This document shows positions 1 to 11,206 of a stretch of DNA of 64,000 bases, piece after piece. The translations under genes and the position numbers were made by a program. The stretch's first letter is position 1. Each line of letters starts with the position of its first letter. The notes under the pieces were generated by a model. It did no database searches, was not told the origin of the DNA, and worked only from the letters and a program-made list of their open reading frames with translations. Origin of the DNA: an uncultured Methylococcaceae bacterium (lineage in GTDB: Bacteria; Pseudomonadota; Gammaproteobacteria; Methylococcales; Methylococcaceae); assembly GCA_903934875.1 (NCBI GenBank), contig CAIZPP010000101.1, forward strand, positions 1-64,000. The letters are read 5' to 3'.

Positions 1-18
1 TACGCCATCACGGGCGCA

Positions 19-116
19 CGGAGTGCGGCGACTCGTCGCCGCCTTTTGCGTCCAGCGGCGACGAGTCGCCGCACTCCACAAGTTGCCATCCTCTAGCGAT
101 GACTGCGTAACATCAG
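19..116. repeat. Partial copy of CTGATGTTACGCA-ended MITE
   Basis: About 98 bp are nearly identical, in inverted orientation, to 38066-38163. The copy contains a long hairpin (arms GGAGTGCGGCGACTCGTCG and its complement) and finishes with TGCGTAACATCAG, the terminal repeat of the family. The other end of the element would lie beyond the left edge of the window. Short reading frames across it are products of the palindrome and are not genes. Confidence 0.85.
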
Positions 117-305
117 TGATTAAAATGTTCAGGTGGTCCGCAGCCCACTGGCAGTCAGCCAGCTTGAGGACCAAGGCCCGGTCCAGTTGGCGGGGGGTGT
201 GCAGGTCTAGGTCTTCGAGGCAGGCCGCCTGTTTCAGCTTGGCGAGGCGCAGGATGCCCAGGCAGGAGCGGTAGCCCTGCTCGGGGTGGCGGCGGTCATG
301 CACCC
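117..305 (-). pseudogene. IS21-type remnant, IstA tail joined to IstB head
   Basis: Read on the minus strand, this piece first gives a segment with HPEQGYRSCLGILRLAK, characteristic of the C-terminal part of IS21-family transposase IstA. It then runs directly into a stretch with LHTPRQLDRALVLKLADC and NILIT, which resembles the start of the helper ATPase IstB just before its Walker A motif. The missing sequence between the two genes implies an internal deletion. The IstB part stops at the MITE end at 116/117. It cannot be functional. The broken TPR gene ends at the upstream junction, so the IS may have truncated it. Recognition is from memory of family motifs. Confidence 0.65.
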
Positions 306-2005
306 ATTCCATATGCCACTCCTCCCTCGTCAGCTAATTGACCCTTGATGGCTAGGGCTGCTAGGAAAGCATGTTCCGCTTCCTCGTAGCGTCCAGTTTC
401 TGCATAAACCCTGCCGATTAAATACCAAATCCCCGCTAAATTGTACCTATCACCGAGTGCATGTAAAATTTCCATCGCTTCCCCATAGGCTAATTGCGCT
501 TCGCTATACCGCTGTTGAAAAACATACACAGAACCAAATTCTGACTTTGCTATCGCAATGGCGTGTCTATCGCCCAGCTTCTCAGATCGACGTATACTTT
601 CCTCGTAGGTGATTGCAGCCTCGTCCCATCGCCCTAACTCACGAAAACTGTCGCCTTGCACTATCAATGTTTTCACAGCCAAACGCTTGGCACGAGGCTC
701 TTGTCCTATCCGTTCAAAACGCTGTTGGGCATCTTGTAAGATGGGCAACGCTTGGTTGGCAACCCCTGCATTTGACAAGGCTTCCCCGAATATCAAACAG
801 GCGACGGCGTTATCGAGCACAGCTTCTGGGTAGGCATTCTCACCAGCCGCCATAACCCGGCGATAAAGCTTCAGCGCAGCGTCTAGGGCTTCTGCCGTCT
901 TCCTGCTAAATTGCCAGCGCTCGATTTGGCTTGCTATTGCCATGAAACGGGCATGGCCTCAGTCACCCTCGTCGATTTCATCATGTAGAGCTTCGACGGC
1001 AACTGGCAAAATAATGGGCTTGCGCAAGCCTGCCATGTTATCCAAGGTTTTCAGCAATGCTTCCGGCAACACGCCACTGTCCGCTGAAAAGTCCAACACC
1101 GCCCGCCGCCATTCCCAAAAATCCGGGGCTTGCAATGCAAACTGTGTGATGAGATGCACCGGCAACCACAACACCACAGGCTTGCGGCAAGCGCTTGCCA
1201 AGGTTTCCCGATGCAGGTTGAAGCCCTGCAAGCGATTTTTGCCTTCCTCCTCTCGCAGCCAGGCATCCAATCCAACTACATGCACCAGATCAACCGTGGC
1301 ACAGGCCGAGATTAATCAGCGCTCAAACTCGGCAAAATCGGCGCAGGGGCGAGCATCGACGCGCCCAGCCAGAGTAACCCAATGGTTGAGGTGGATGATG
1401 AGCTTGTTGCGGTAGTCAGGCGGGTCATTGTAAAGCGCCAACACAAGTTGGATGCCTTGATAATGGCGGATGATCTTTTCCAGCCTCCGCAGACCGTCCG
1501 TGTGCTCGGGACGGGCGGGTGAACTGGGGGCTAGGCTTGGCATTGCTCTGTTATCGGGGCTGCAGAAGTAAAGCGACACAATACTCCCTCTCCCCTCGGC
1601 AGAGGGTTGGGGTGAGGGCGAAGCAAAAGTAGCTTAACCACCGCAGCCGTATATAAGCATTCCCCTGCAAACGATGATGAAAGCGGTAAGCTAACGTCCA
1701 TGGTGCTGGATGCCGGCATCCATGACCGGAATGACGATGGATTCCGGCGCAGCGCGTCCGCCAACGCCAGCAGAATATCGGCATAGATCAGATTGTTAAT
1801 GTTCAGCACGGAGGGCACATCCAAAAACACCACGAAAAACCGCTCGGGGTGGTGCAGGATGTGGCTGAGCCGGCGCGCAGTTCCGTGCTTTTGCCGCAAC
1901 CTCGGTGGCCTAGCAACAATTGATAGACGCGGTAAGGCGGGCTACCTTTGAAGCTGAGGCTGGCGGGGTCGAGAAATAGGCTTTTATACAAGCGGTTGAA
2001 GGTGA
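296..2005 (-). pseudogene. Broken AAA-type ATPase with TPR C-terminus
   Basis: One ancestral gene can be followed on the minus strand. It begins with a P-loop segment (GHRGCGKSTELR, near 1900), shifts frame into a Walker B-like stretch (FFVVFLDV) and continues as an ATPase-like region around 1560-960. It ends in several TPR-like helix pairs (943-296). The frame is broken by a frameshift near 1880, by palindromic insertions (about 1690-1750 and 1559-1647), and by in-frame TGA stops near 1316 and 959. The three downstream segments (1579-1316, 1285-959, 943-296) are all in one frame, separated only by TGA. The family is a signalling-type NTPase with TPRs. Loss of function is inferred. Confidence 0.7.
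1559..1647. repeat. Dispersed GCTGCGG-ended ~90-bp repeat, copy 1
   Basis: About 60 bp (1560-1619) match 46662-46722 in inverted orientation. Both copies encode the same peptide pattern, PHPxPLPxGEGVxCRFTSAA, in the host frame. The outer ends resemble imperfect inverted repeats (GCTGCAGAAGT on one side, CCGCAGC on the other). This copy lies inside the broken ATPase gene. The Pro-rich pattern is a well-known signature of a common bacterial intragenic/intergenic palindromic repeat. Confidence 0.75.
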
Positions 2006-2024
2006 AATTGCATCGCTTAGTTAT

Positions 2025-2411
2025 TCATGCCGCCAAGCCAGTCTGCCCGAACGGCAGGCAGTCGCCAAACCAGAAGGAGAAAACCAATTTCCTATCCCGG
2101 TGACGGGTGGTGTAATGCTTGACTTGGGAGTTCAACTCGCCGGCTTCTTGGAGGATAGGCTCCCCCTGCTTACCCTTCAGCATCACCGTATAGACTAAGC
2201 TTGCACCGCTATCCCTTAGGGTATCAATCACCGACCTCCACTCCAAATCCGGGCAAGTAATGCTGAATTTGCCCTCCTGGCTGACCGCCTCGCCATCGTC
2301 AGGCCCGATGTTTTTCAGGCATTCGATTTCGTAGTGGAAGTCGATCAGTTCCAAGGGTAGGTACAAATCGTTATTCAATGTGTCATAGAACTTAATGTAA
2401 ATGGTGGCCAT
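2025..2411 (-). CDS. Hypothetical protein, 128 aa
   Basis: A complete ORF beginning MATIYIKFYDTLNNDLYLPL and ending in a tail with FGDCLPFGQTGLAA. It has no signal peptide or membrane segment, is mixed alpha/beta in composition, and carries many charged residues. I do not recognise the family. It lies between the broken ATPase gene and gyrB on the same strand as both. Codon use looks ordinary and the start has an AAATGGCC context with a weak upstream purine run. It might have belonged to the same lost locus as the ATPase. The function is unknown. Confidence 0.55.
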   Translation of the reverse strand: MATIYIKFYDTLNNDLYLPLELIDFHYEIECLKNIGPDDGEAVSQEGKFSITCPDLEWRSVIDTLRDSGASLVYTVMLKGKQGEPILQEAGELNSQVKHYTTRHRDRKLVFSFWFGDCLPFGQTGLAA

Positions 2412-2527
2412 TTGTTTATTCCGTTATGCGTTAGTCAATTTTAACCGTCCAAAACCGCCCGGCCCAGACTAAATCCGAGCCGGAGCCGCTTCGTGTTGGT
2501 ATCCATTATTGGCCGACAAGCTTAAAG

Positions 2528-4974
<2,447 letters not shown>

Positions 4975-4984
4975 CTAAGTTAAA

Positions 4985-6061
4985 TCAAACCCGTGTAACC
5001 CGGCCCTTCTCCACTTGGAAAACGGCTGTTTCAGCCAAACCCGCCGGTTCCAAGATGCACGGGTCGGTGGCTGTGATAAAAAACTGCGCCTGGCGCAGTG
5101 TTAAAAATTCAAGCAGCTTGCCCCGGTTGCCGCTGTCCAATTCCGAGGCCAGATCGTCGATCAACACGCAACCCCTGGCACCTAGCGATTCCTCCAGCAA
5201 CTGCGCCTGTGCCAACAACAACGCAAAAACCAACAGCTTCATCTGTCCTCGGGAAAGGTAATTTTTAGCGGACCGGCCAGCGGCCTGGACCTGGAAATCG
5301 CCTTTGTGTGGCCCGGAATGCGTATAGCCATCCCTCAGGTCTTGCGCAAGCTCTGCCCGCAAACTCTCTTGCAGCGGTTTTTCCGTGTCCCATCCGGCTG
5401 TGGTGTGCAAATCGAATGGCCCTTCCCCCAAAAAATGCCCGGCTGCCGCATGGAAATAAGGGCGCAAGCGTTCCACATAGCAAGCCCGTGCGTAATTGAC
5501 TATTGTACCGTACCGTGACAGTTCATGATTCCAAATATCAATGCCCCGGCCGGTGCCGGAACGCAGCAAGGCATTGCGCTGGCTCAAGGCACGGGCGTAG
5601 CCGCGCCAATTGTCCAAAAATCCGCCATCCAGATGGAATGTCCCCCAATCTAGGAACTGCCGCCTAGCTTTCGGCGCACCCTCCAACAAGCCGCTGCTGG
5701 CAGGTTGAATCAGCAACACCGGAAAGGCGCGGATCAACTCGGCACTGGTTTGCAGCCTGGCCCCGGCCAATGCAATTTCCCGCTTGCGCCTGCCCAGCCG
5801 GACACCTAGCGGAATGGGCTCCAAACCCGGCCCGTCCCGGACCCGCCCCGTCACCGTCAGTTCGTCCTGTTGCAAGCGGATGACCAGCCCGGCCTGGGTG
5901 GAACGGAACGAACGCGCACGCCCTAGGATATGGATCGCCTCCAGCAGCGAGGTCTTCCCGCTGCCATTGGGTCCGACAATGAAATTAAGCCGGGGGGATG
6001 GGGCTATGCTCGCAGATGCAATATTGCGGACATTGGAAACATCGAGTTTGGCGAGGGTCAT
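4985..6061 (-). CDS. recF: DNA replication/repair protein RecF
   Basis: A 358-residue SMC-like ATPase that acts with RecO and RecR to load RecA at gapped DNA. The Walker A motif GPNGSGKTSLLEAI is near residue 30. The ABC signature-type segment (YLSRGQMKLL) and the Walker B (VLIDDLASELD) lie toward the C-terminus. The ATG at 6061 (MTLAKLDVSNVRN) is chosen because RecF proteins start just before this strand. The longer frame to 6124 adds residues without homology. It is followed closely by gyrB on the same strand, implying co-transcription. No dnaN precedes it; aroB does. Confidence 0.96.
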   Translation of the reverse strand: MTLAKLDVSNVRNIASASIAPSPRLNFIVGPNGSGKTSLLEAIHILGRARSFRSTQAGLVIRLQQDELTVTGRVRDGPGLEPIPLGVRLGRRKREIALAGARLQTSAELIRAFPVLLIQPASSGLLEGAPKARRQFLDWGTFHLDGGFLDNWRGYARALSQRNALLRSGTGRGIDIWNHELSRYGTIVNYARACYVERLRPYFHAAAGHFLGEGPFDLHTTAGWDTEKPLQESLRAELAQDLRDGYTHSGPHKGDFQVQAAGRSAKNYLSRGQMKLLVFALLLAQAQLLEESLGARGCVLIDDLASELDSGNRGKLLEFLTLRQAQFFITATDPCILEPAGLAETAVFQVEKGRVTRV

Positions 6062-6307
6062 GCAAGATTGGATTCTTGGGATAAATCGGCTTGGCTCATC
6101 GGTAAACTTCCCGCCCGCGGCCAATTTTGACGACTAGCCATCTAAGGTCCGTTTGGCGGAGGGCTTAAGCACAGGCTCATAAGCCATATTCAAGCTTGAC
6201 CGCTGACAGGCTTATTTCCCCAGGTTCTTGCGAGGAGAAAGCCCGTGTTGCTTGGCCTTTGCTCTTTTTCAAATTCACGGTAAGGTGCGCAATGCGCACC
6301 CTACCTA
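6062..6307. other. Gap between aroB and recF with hairpin and repeat end
   Basis: No gene is seen. The stretch holds a short palindrome around 6281-6305 (GTGCGCAATGCGCAC core). At its right edge is an element end (TTTGATGTTG then AAAACGCTGT, 6311-6330) that runs into aroB. A promoter for recF-gyrB would be expected here, but I could not define boxes with confidence. Confidence 0.45.
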
Positions 6308-7396
6308 CTATTTGATGTTGAAAACGCTGTCGTCCAACGTCGCTTTCAACAGGCTCACATCAACGCTGATTGGCAGCGTGGCTTTCCCTATTTTTTCCAG
6401 CAGGATCAGCCGCAGTTTGCCGTCCACGTTCTTTTTGTCCACCGCCATCAGTTCCAAAAATTGCTCGGCATCCAGTTCAGCCGGTGGGGTTATGGGTAGG
6501 CGGGCTTGTTTAAGCAGCCGTGCGATGCGGGCCACATCGGCATCATTCAGCCAGCCTAGGCGACGGGAAAGGTCTGCTGCTTGGCACATGCCGACGGCCA
6601 CAGCTTCGCCGTGCAAAATGGCACCATAGCCCAACCCGGTTTCGATGGCATGGCCGAAGGTATGTCCAAGATTCAACGTGGCGCGTTCGCCGTTTTCCCG
6701 CTCGTCGGCTGCCACCACCTCGGCCTTGTTGGCGCAGGAGCGTTCAATGGCGTAGCTTAGCGCCTCCGCGTCCCGGCTTAACAAAGCTTCGATCTTGCCT
6801 TCCAGCCAGCAAAAGAATTCTGGATCACGAATTAGCCCATATTTGATGACCTCGGCAAGGCCCGCGCAAAGTTCCCGGTCGGGCAGGGTGTTTAACAGGG
6901 TAGTGTCGGCCAATACGCATTGCGGCTGATAAAAAGCGCCAATCATGTTCTTACCCAACGGATGGTTAACCGCCGTTTTACCGCCCACGGACGAGTCCAC
7001 CTGGGCCAATAATGTGGTGGGTATTTGTATGAACGGGATGCCGCGCTGATAGCAAGCGGCGGCAAACCCGGCCAAGTCGCCTATCACCCCTCCGCCTAGG
7101 GCGATGAGGGTGGCGTTGCGGCTGAATTTTAGGCGTAGCAATTCGTCGAAAATCTGCATGGCGGATGCCATGGTTTTGAGGGACTCCCCATCGGGCAGAA
7201 TGACGGTGGCTACCTGCCTTCCTTCCAACTTGGCGATGACCCGGTCCAAGTATAGAGGCGCCACCGTCTCGTTGGCAACGACCATGACTTGCGACGAATG
7301 GATGTGACGGTCAAAAAGATCGGCTTGACCGATGAGGTTTGGGCCAATATAGATGGGATAACTGCGTTGACCCAAGCTTACGATCAGTGTTTTCAT
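6308..7396 (-). CDS. aroB: 3-dehydroquinate synthase
   Basis: A 362-residue enzyme of the shikimate pathway. It converts DAHP to 3-dehydroquinate using NAD and a divalent metal. Diagnostic motifs are the NAD-binding [19 protein letters not shown] and the metal-binding segments around [14 protein letters not shown] and [11 protein letters not shown]. Length is normal for the family. It follows aroK in the conserved pilQ-aroK-aroB order, but a 457-bp repeat composite separates it from aroK. The last codons (SVFNIK and stop) are encoded by the terminal repeat of the same element family. The ATG lies three bases after the other element end (CGCTGTAAG-ATG) with no clear Shine-Dalgarno sequence. 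Confidence 0.97.
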   Translation of the reverse strand: MKTLIVSLGQRSYPIYIGPNLIGQADLFDRHIHSSQVMVVANETVAPLYLDRVIAKLEGRQVATVILPDGESLKTMASAMQIFDELLRLKFSRNATLIALGGGVIGDLAGFAAACYQRGIPFIQIPTTLLAQVDSSVGGKTAVNHPLGKNMIGAFYQPQCVLADTTLLNTLPDRELCAGLAEVIKYGLIRDPEFFCWLEGKIEALLSRDAEALSYAIERSCANKAEVVAADERENGERATLNLGHTFGHAIETGLGYGAILHGEAVAVGMCQAADLSRRLGWLNDADVARIARLLKQARLPITPPAELDAEQFLELMAVDKKNVDGKLRLILLEKIGKATLPISVDVSLLKATLDDSVFNIK

Positions 7397-7398
7397 CT

Positions 7399-7855
7399 TA
7401 CAGCGTTTTTCAACAACAAAGAGTTACTTGATAGTGGGTATGATAGCACAGGTTATTCGGTTAACTTAAAGGGTTAACTGTATATCCATTATTAGTTATA
7501 TTTTAAATATGAAAACGCTGTACATAAAGAAATACCCATGCTTCATATACCCTTTTCATAAATGTATACAAACCAATCATTTGAACGCATATCATAATTT
7601 ATTCATGGGCTTCCATCAACAGGGTAAGGCACAATAGGCGCAAGCCGTAGCTCTGGCAACTTCTTTTTGTTACCCAACAAAATGACCTATGTACCACTAC
7701 ATCACTAGGAGTTCCGACTTGCATTTATGTGCAGCGTTTACATGTTTACAAACTACCTAAAAATGAATATCCAAAAAATCTCTGATTGAAAAAATATCTT
7801 GCACAAGCACACGCCCCATCAAGTAACTATTTGATGTGGGAAACGCTGCACTGTA
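7399..7855. repeat. Composite TACAGCG-ended element between aroK and aroB
   Basis: This 457-bp intergenic block is framed by inverted ends: TACAGCGTTTTTCAAC on the left, and the complement (ATTTGATGTGGGAAACGCTG) on the right. Its left third matches 61821-61960 and 60298-60430. Its right third matches 59655-59776 (shared TAAAAATGAATA and AAATATCT runs). It contains no gene. It holds internal inverted sequences around GTACATAAA and CATTTATGT. It is AT-rich compared with its neighbours. The composite looks like two short elements in inverted order with a spacer between them. Confidence 0.8.
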
Positions 7856-8360
7856 AGGCTTTTAGTATATGCCGTACGCAACTACGACTAGAATATTCCC
7901 CTGTATCGACGATAAAATCCGCAATGGAATGGTAAATTGGATCGCGCACTTTGAGTAACTCCTGCAAACGCTCCCGGGGATTGCCAGTTTTAAGCAGAGG
8001 CCGGTTAGAGTCTTTTTGAGTACGTTCCAATTGCGTGTCGACCGGGCACTGCAAGTAGACTACAAATCCCCGCTGGCGCAAGATTTGTTGGTTTTCGGGG
8101 AGGATGACCGAACCTCCGCCCGTTGCGAGGACGATGGGGCTTAAGGAGGTTAAATCGGCCAGAATTTCCGCTTCGCGCTTTCTGAATCCAAACTCGCCTT
8201 CGTACTCGAAAATCATCGGGATGCTTACCCCTGTTCTTTGCTCGATTTCCTTATCACTGTCTAGGAATTCTTGCCCTAAGGCTTTTGCCAAAAGCCTTCC
8301 TATCGTTGTTTTGCCCGCACCCATAGGCCCGACCAAAAAGATGTTTCCGTTGAGCTTCAT
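7827..8360 (-). CDS. aroK: Shikimate kinase
   Basis: A 177-residue kinase that phosphorylates shikimate with ATP. The P-loop GPMGAGKTTIGR begins near residue 11. The DSDKEIE segment binds shikimate/Mg, and the GGGS motif (ATGGGSVI) and the lid segment TQKDSNRPLL are present. It is downstream of pilQ, as in many gammaproteobacteria. Its last ten residues (LQCSVSHIK and stop) are read from the terminal repeat of the element that separates it from aroB, and aroB ends in a similar tail. The start is preceded by another element end and lacks a strong ribosome binding site. Confidence 0.96.
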   Translation of the reverse strand: MKLNGNIFLVGPMGAGKTTIGRLLAKALGQEFLDSDKEIEQRTGVSIPMIFEYEGEFGFRKREAEILADLTSLSPIVLATGGGSVILPENQQILRQRGFVVYLQCPVDTQLERTQKDSNRPLLKTGNPRERLQELLKVRDPIYHSIADFIVDTGEYSSRSCVRHILKALQCSVSHIK

Positions 8361-8366
8361 CGACTT

Positions 8367-8390
8367 TACAGCGTTTTTAATATCAAATCA
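8367..8390. repeat. Solo TACAGCG-type element end between pilQ and aroK
   Basis: The sequence TACAGCGTTTTTAATATC is the terminal repeat of the family found at the mxa genes. On the minus strand it starts with the TGA stop of pilQ and ends six bases before the aroK ATG. It therefore fills the whole pilQ-aroK junction. There is no matching second end inside the gap. Confidence 0.7.
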
Positions 8391-10637
8391 ACGTTGCCCC
8401 ATATTCTGTTTAATGACCTTGGGGGTTATGAAAATCAGCAACTCACTTTTGTTATCCTGCACAGCGTTATAGCGAAACATGAAGCCTATGCCCGGCAAGT
8501 CACCTAAAAACGGCACTTTATTGGTGTTAGTGATCTTGGTATTGTCATAGACGCCCCCGAGAACCACAGTGTCGCCATTGGTCACTTGTACGCTGGTGGT
8601 GATCTCGCGTGTGTCGATTTCTGGGTTACCGTTTAAGACAACACCATTCGGGTTGTCTTTTTTGATCATCAACTCCATCCTGATATTATCGTTCGGAGTG
8701 ATGTGTGGGGTGACATCCAACTCCAATACGACATCCTTGTATGTCACGCTGGCCACGGTGGTGGCCGTGCTACCCGAGGATACGGGGATTTGGTTACCCT
8801 GTTTGATGATGGCTTTGGTCTGGTCGGCAGTCATCAGCCGTGGGTTGGAGATGATTTCCGACCGGCCTTCGGCTTGCGCGGCGGACAATTCCAAGTTGAG
8901 CAGATAATCGCCGACTTTCAGCACGGTCACGCCTAGGGTTGCAGGAGTGCCGGCAATCGCGCCTTGTGCGCCGAGGTCAGCCAGTGCATTGCCCGTTGTG
9001 AAAAAACCATTTGAGGGAATAGACAGCGTTTTAGCATCAAACGTCTTCCCTGTGCTATCGGTGATAGTACGCGTTTGATTGGGGAGTTCATTATTCACAG
9101 CAAAACGGCTGCCTAACTCGCGGGCAAAGCTGTTGCTGGCAATCACCACGCGGGCTTCGATCAATACTTGGCGAATCGGAATATCGAGCTGTTTAATCAA
9201 ATCCCGCACCTTTTCCAAGTTCTTGGCTGTATCCTTGACAATAAGCTGGTTGGTCCTCTTATCGACTGTGACGTTGCCGCGTGTGGTGAGAATCGACTGG
9301 CTGACATCCAGACTCGTCGTTGATGCCGATGTGGCGTTGGGTGCCATCGCGCCGGTGGCTATGTTGGTCTTTGCCATTGTGCCCACCAATACAATTTTGA
9401 CATCTTCGGCATTGGTGTAATTGATCTGGATAATTTCAGTCTTCAGTGGTTCGAGTTCTTCGACCACCTTTTGCTGCTCCAACTCTTCTTTGATCTGTTT
9501 GTTCAGTTCGTCCGCAGGTAAGATTTCAATGATATTGCCCTGTTGGCGCTTGCCAAGGTTTTTCGCCTTAAGCACCAGATCGAGTGCTTGGTCCCACGGC
9601 ACGTCGTTGAGCCTGAGAGTGACATCGCCTGCAACGGTGTCGCTGGCAACAAGGTTCAAACCATTCGGGGGATATTGCTCTTTGGTAAAATCGGCAAGAA
9701 TTTGAAAGACTGACCGCACCGGAATATTCTGGAAATTGAGCGACAGTTTTTGCCCGGCATAGGCAAAATTTTTCTTCTTGGCCTCTTCCTTCTCCACTGT
9801 CGTCAGGGGCCTGAATTCTATAGTCAGTAGATTTTCCGACTGGTACGAGGAGTACTCATATTCCTCGGTCACTGGGGTGATGGTCAGTTTGGCACCATTG
9901 CCGTCTTCCGTTGAGTCGATATACTGCACGGGAGTGGCGAAGTCCATCACGTCCAGTCTCCGTGCCAGAGTCAGGGGGAGGCTCGCAGCGGGAAAGCGAG
10001 CGACCACTTTGAGACCCTCTTCGCGAATGTCCGCAATCATCGTCGGGTTGGCGAGCGTTATCAGGATTCTCCCCACGCCTTTTTCACCGCGGCGGAAATC
10101 AATGTTAAGTATGCTTTGCCCTATTGGGTATGCATCCGAAACTGGCCTAGCCGAAGGGCGGGCTGCGACTGGAGCCTGCTGCAAAGATTCGGTCGGCGTG
10201 ATGGCCCTGCCCTTCAGCAAAACGACATAGATACTATTCCCCTCAACCCGGGTATTGTAAGGGACCGACTTGACAAGATTGACGACGACGCGGGTACGGT
10301 CCGCCACCGCAATCGCTTGTATGCTCTGCGCACCCCCCACATTGATAGGAAATTGTTTTTTCTCCAAGCGATTGGATACCCCCGGAAGATCCAAGGCAAT
10401 GCGTGCGGGATTATCTGTATGGAACACGCGGGGAGAAAAGGCGGGCCCACTGAGGGTCAATTGGATTTGCAGGCTATCACCGGGCAATGTGGTGGATTCC
10501 AGCGATAGAAGCTGTAGCGGCTCGGCGTGGGCGAGGGAAGCCCAAGTCAAAAACAACAGCACCGAAATGGGGTGCCACAGATTCTTACCGTTGGGTAGGT
10601 ATTGTCCCAATATAAACGGACCCAAAGATTTTTTCAT
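8388..10637 (-). CDS. pilQ: Type IV pilus secretin PilQ
   Basis: A 749-residue outer-membrane secretin through which type IV pili pass. It has a long N-terminal signal region (about residues 1-40, ending SLAHAEP) and two AMIN-type domains in the first 270 residues. STN/secretin N domains follow (LNFQNIPVRSVFQILADFT; NQLIVKDTAKNLEKVRDLI). The C-terminal secretin domain contains LEARVVIA, ISNPRLMTADQTKAIIKQG and the VVLGGVYDN segment. It overlaps pilP by 4 bp (ATGA), so the genes are translationally coupled. It is the last gene of the pilMNOPQ operon. The stop is supplied by a repeat end. Confidence 0.97.
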   Translation of the reverse strand: MKKSLGPFILGQYLPNGKNLWHPISVLLFLTWASLAHAEPLQLLSLESTTLPGDSLQIQLTLSGPAFSPRVFHTDNPARIALDLPGVSNRLEKKQFPINVGGAQSIQAIAVADRTRVVVNLVKSVPYNTRVEGNSIYVVLLKGRAITPTESLQQAPVAARPSARPVSDAYPIGQSILNIDFRRGEKGVGRILITLANPTMIADIREEGLKVVARFPAASLPLTLARRLDVMDFATPVQYIDSTEDGNGAKLTITPVTEEYEYSSYQSENLLTIEFRPLTTVEKEEAKKKNFAYAGQKLSLNFQNIPVRSVFQILADFTKEQYPPNGLNLVASDTVAGDVTLRLNDVPWDQALDLVLKAKNLGKRQQGNIIEILPADELNKQIKEELEQQKVVEELEPLKTEIIQINYTNAEDVKIVLVGTMAKTNIATGAMAPNATSASTTSLDVSQSILTTRGNVTVDKRTNQLIVKDTAKNLEKVRDLIKQLDIPIRQVLIEARVVIASNSFARELGSRFAVNNELPNQTRTITDSTGKTFDAKTLSIPSNGFFTTGNALADLGAQGAIAGTPATLGVTVLKVGDYLLNLELSAAQAEGRSEIISNPRLMTADQTKAIIKQGNQIPVSSGSTATTVASVTYKDVVLELDVTPHITPNDNIRMELMIKKDNPNGVVLNGNPEIDTREITTSVQVTNGDTVVLGGVYDNTKITNTNKVPFLGDLPGIGFMFRYNAVQDNKSELLIFITPKVIKQNMGQR

Positions 10638-11206
10638 TTTTTTCCACCACTCGCTTCAGTCAACTCAATGGCTGCTTTGCGCTCGCGCCATCCCCCAGGA
10701 CTGTCGGGTATGATCTCAAGCAATTCTATTTGATTTTCTTTGATACGGATGATTTTACCGTAGTTGCGGCCAACGTAATTTCCTATGCGGACGCGGTGTA
10801 TGGTTCCGTCGTTCGCCCTGATCAACCCCCATAATTGGCCTTCTTGGTTGATCGTTCCCACCATGCGAAGAGTATCGAGTTCGTAAGTCTCCAACTCTTC
10901 CTTCGACCGCGTTGTGTCGGGGCGAATGCCGTTGTCACCCTTGGATTCCTCGGGAATTTCACTTTTTTCGCTTTGCATGAACGGATCCCGTATATCTTCG
11001 GGTTTAAATAAAAATGGCTCCACGGTTTTAATTTCAGGCAGAGGCTCAACCACTCCCTTTTGCCTTTTTTTTACGCTGTCTACCCACTCACGCAGGTCGC
11101 TAATATTATTGTCACCGCAAGCTGAAAGCATAGTTGCAATGAGCGCTATGGCTAAACGCTTGTGACTGGATTGCTTGGGAGGTGTGCTCAAATATCTATC
11201 CTTCAT
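10634..11206 (-). CDS. pilP: Type IV pilus assembly lipoprotein PilP
   Basis: A 190-residue inner-membrane lipoprotein that links PilN/PilO to the secretin. The N-terminus ends in a lipobox-like LSAC (near residue 30). A flexible charged region follows, and then a C-terminal beta domain that contains VGTINQEGQLWGLIRANDGTIHRV and YGKIIRI, typical of the family. It overlaps pilQ by 4 bp and touches pilO by 1 bp, so it lies inside a tightly coupled operon. Confidence 0.93.
   Translation of the reverse strand: MKDRYLSTPPKQSSHKRLAIALIATMLSACGDNNISDLREWVDSVKKRQKGVVEPLPEIKTVEPFLFKPEDIRDPFMQSEKSEIPEESKGDNGIRPDTTRSKEELETYELDTLRMVGTINQEGQLWGLIRANDGTIHRVRIGNYVGRNYGKIIRIKENQIELLEIIPDSPGGWRERKAAIELTEASGGKK

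Noticed and set aside
23-274. 83-codon frame on the plus strand
   Set aside because: It is the translation of a palindromic repeat and of the strand opposite an IS21 remnant; the same peptide start appears at 38159 on the minus strand.
296-1579. In-frame TGA codons as selenocysteine or other recoding
   Set aside because: The same locus also has a frameshift, repeat insertions and an IS remnant, and no selenocysteine insertion hairpin was recognised. A pseudogene is simpler.
7399-7855. Riboswitch or attenuator upstream of aroB
   Set aside because: The sequence is explained by repeat copies found elsewhere in unrelated contexts, and no leader peptide or known aptamer pattern was seen.
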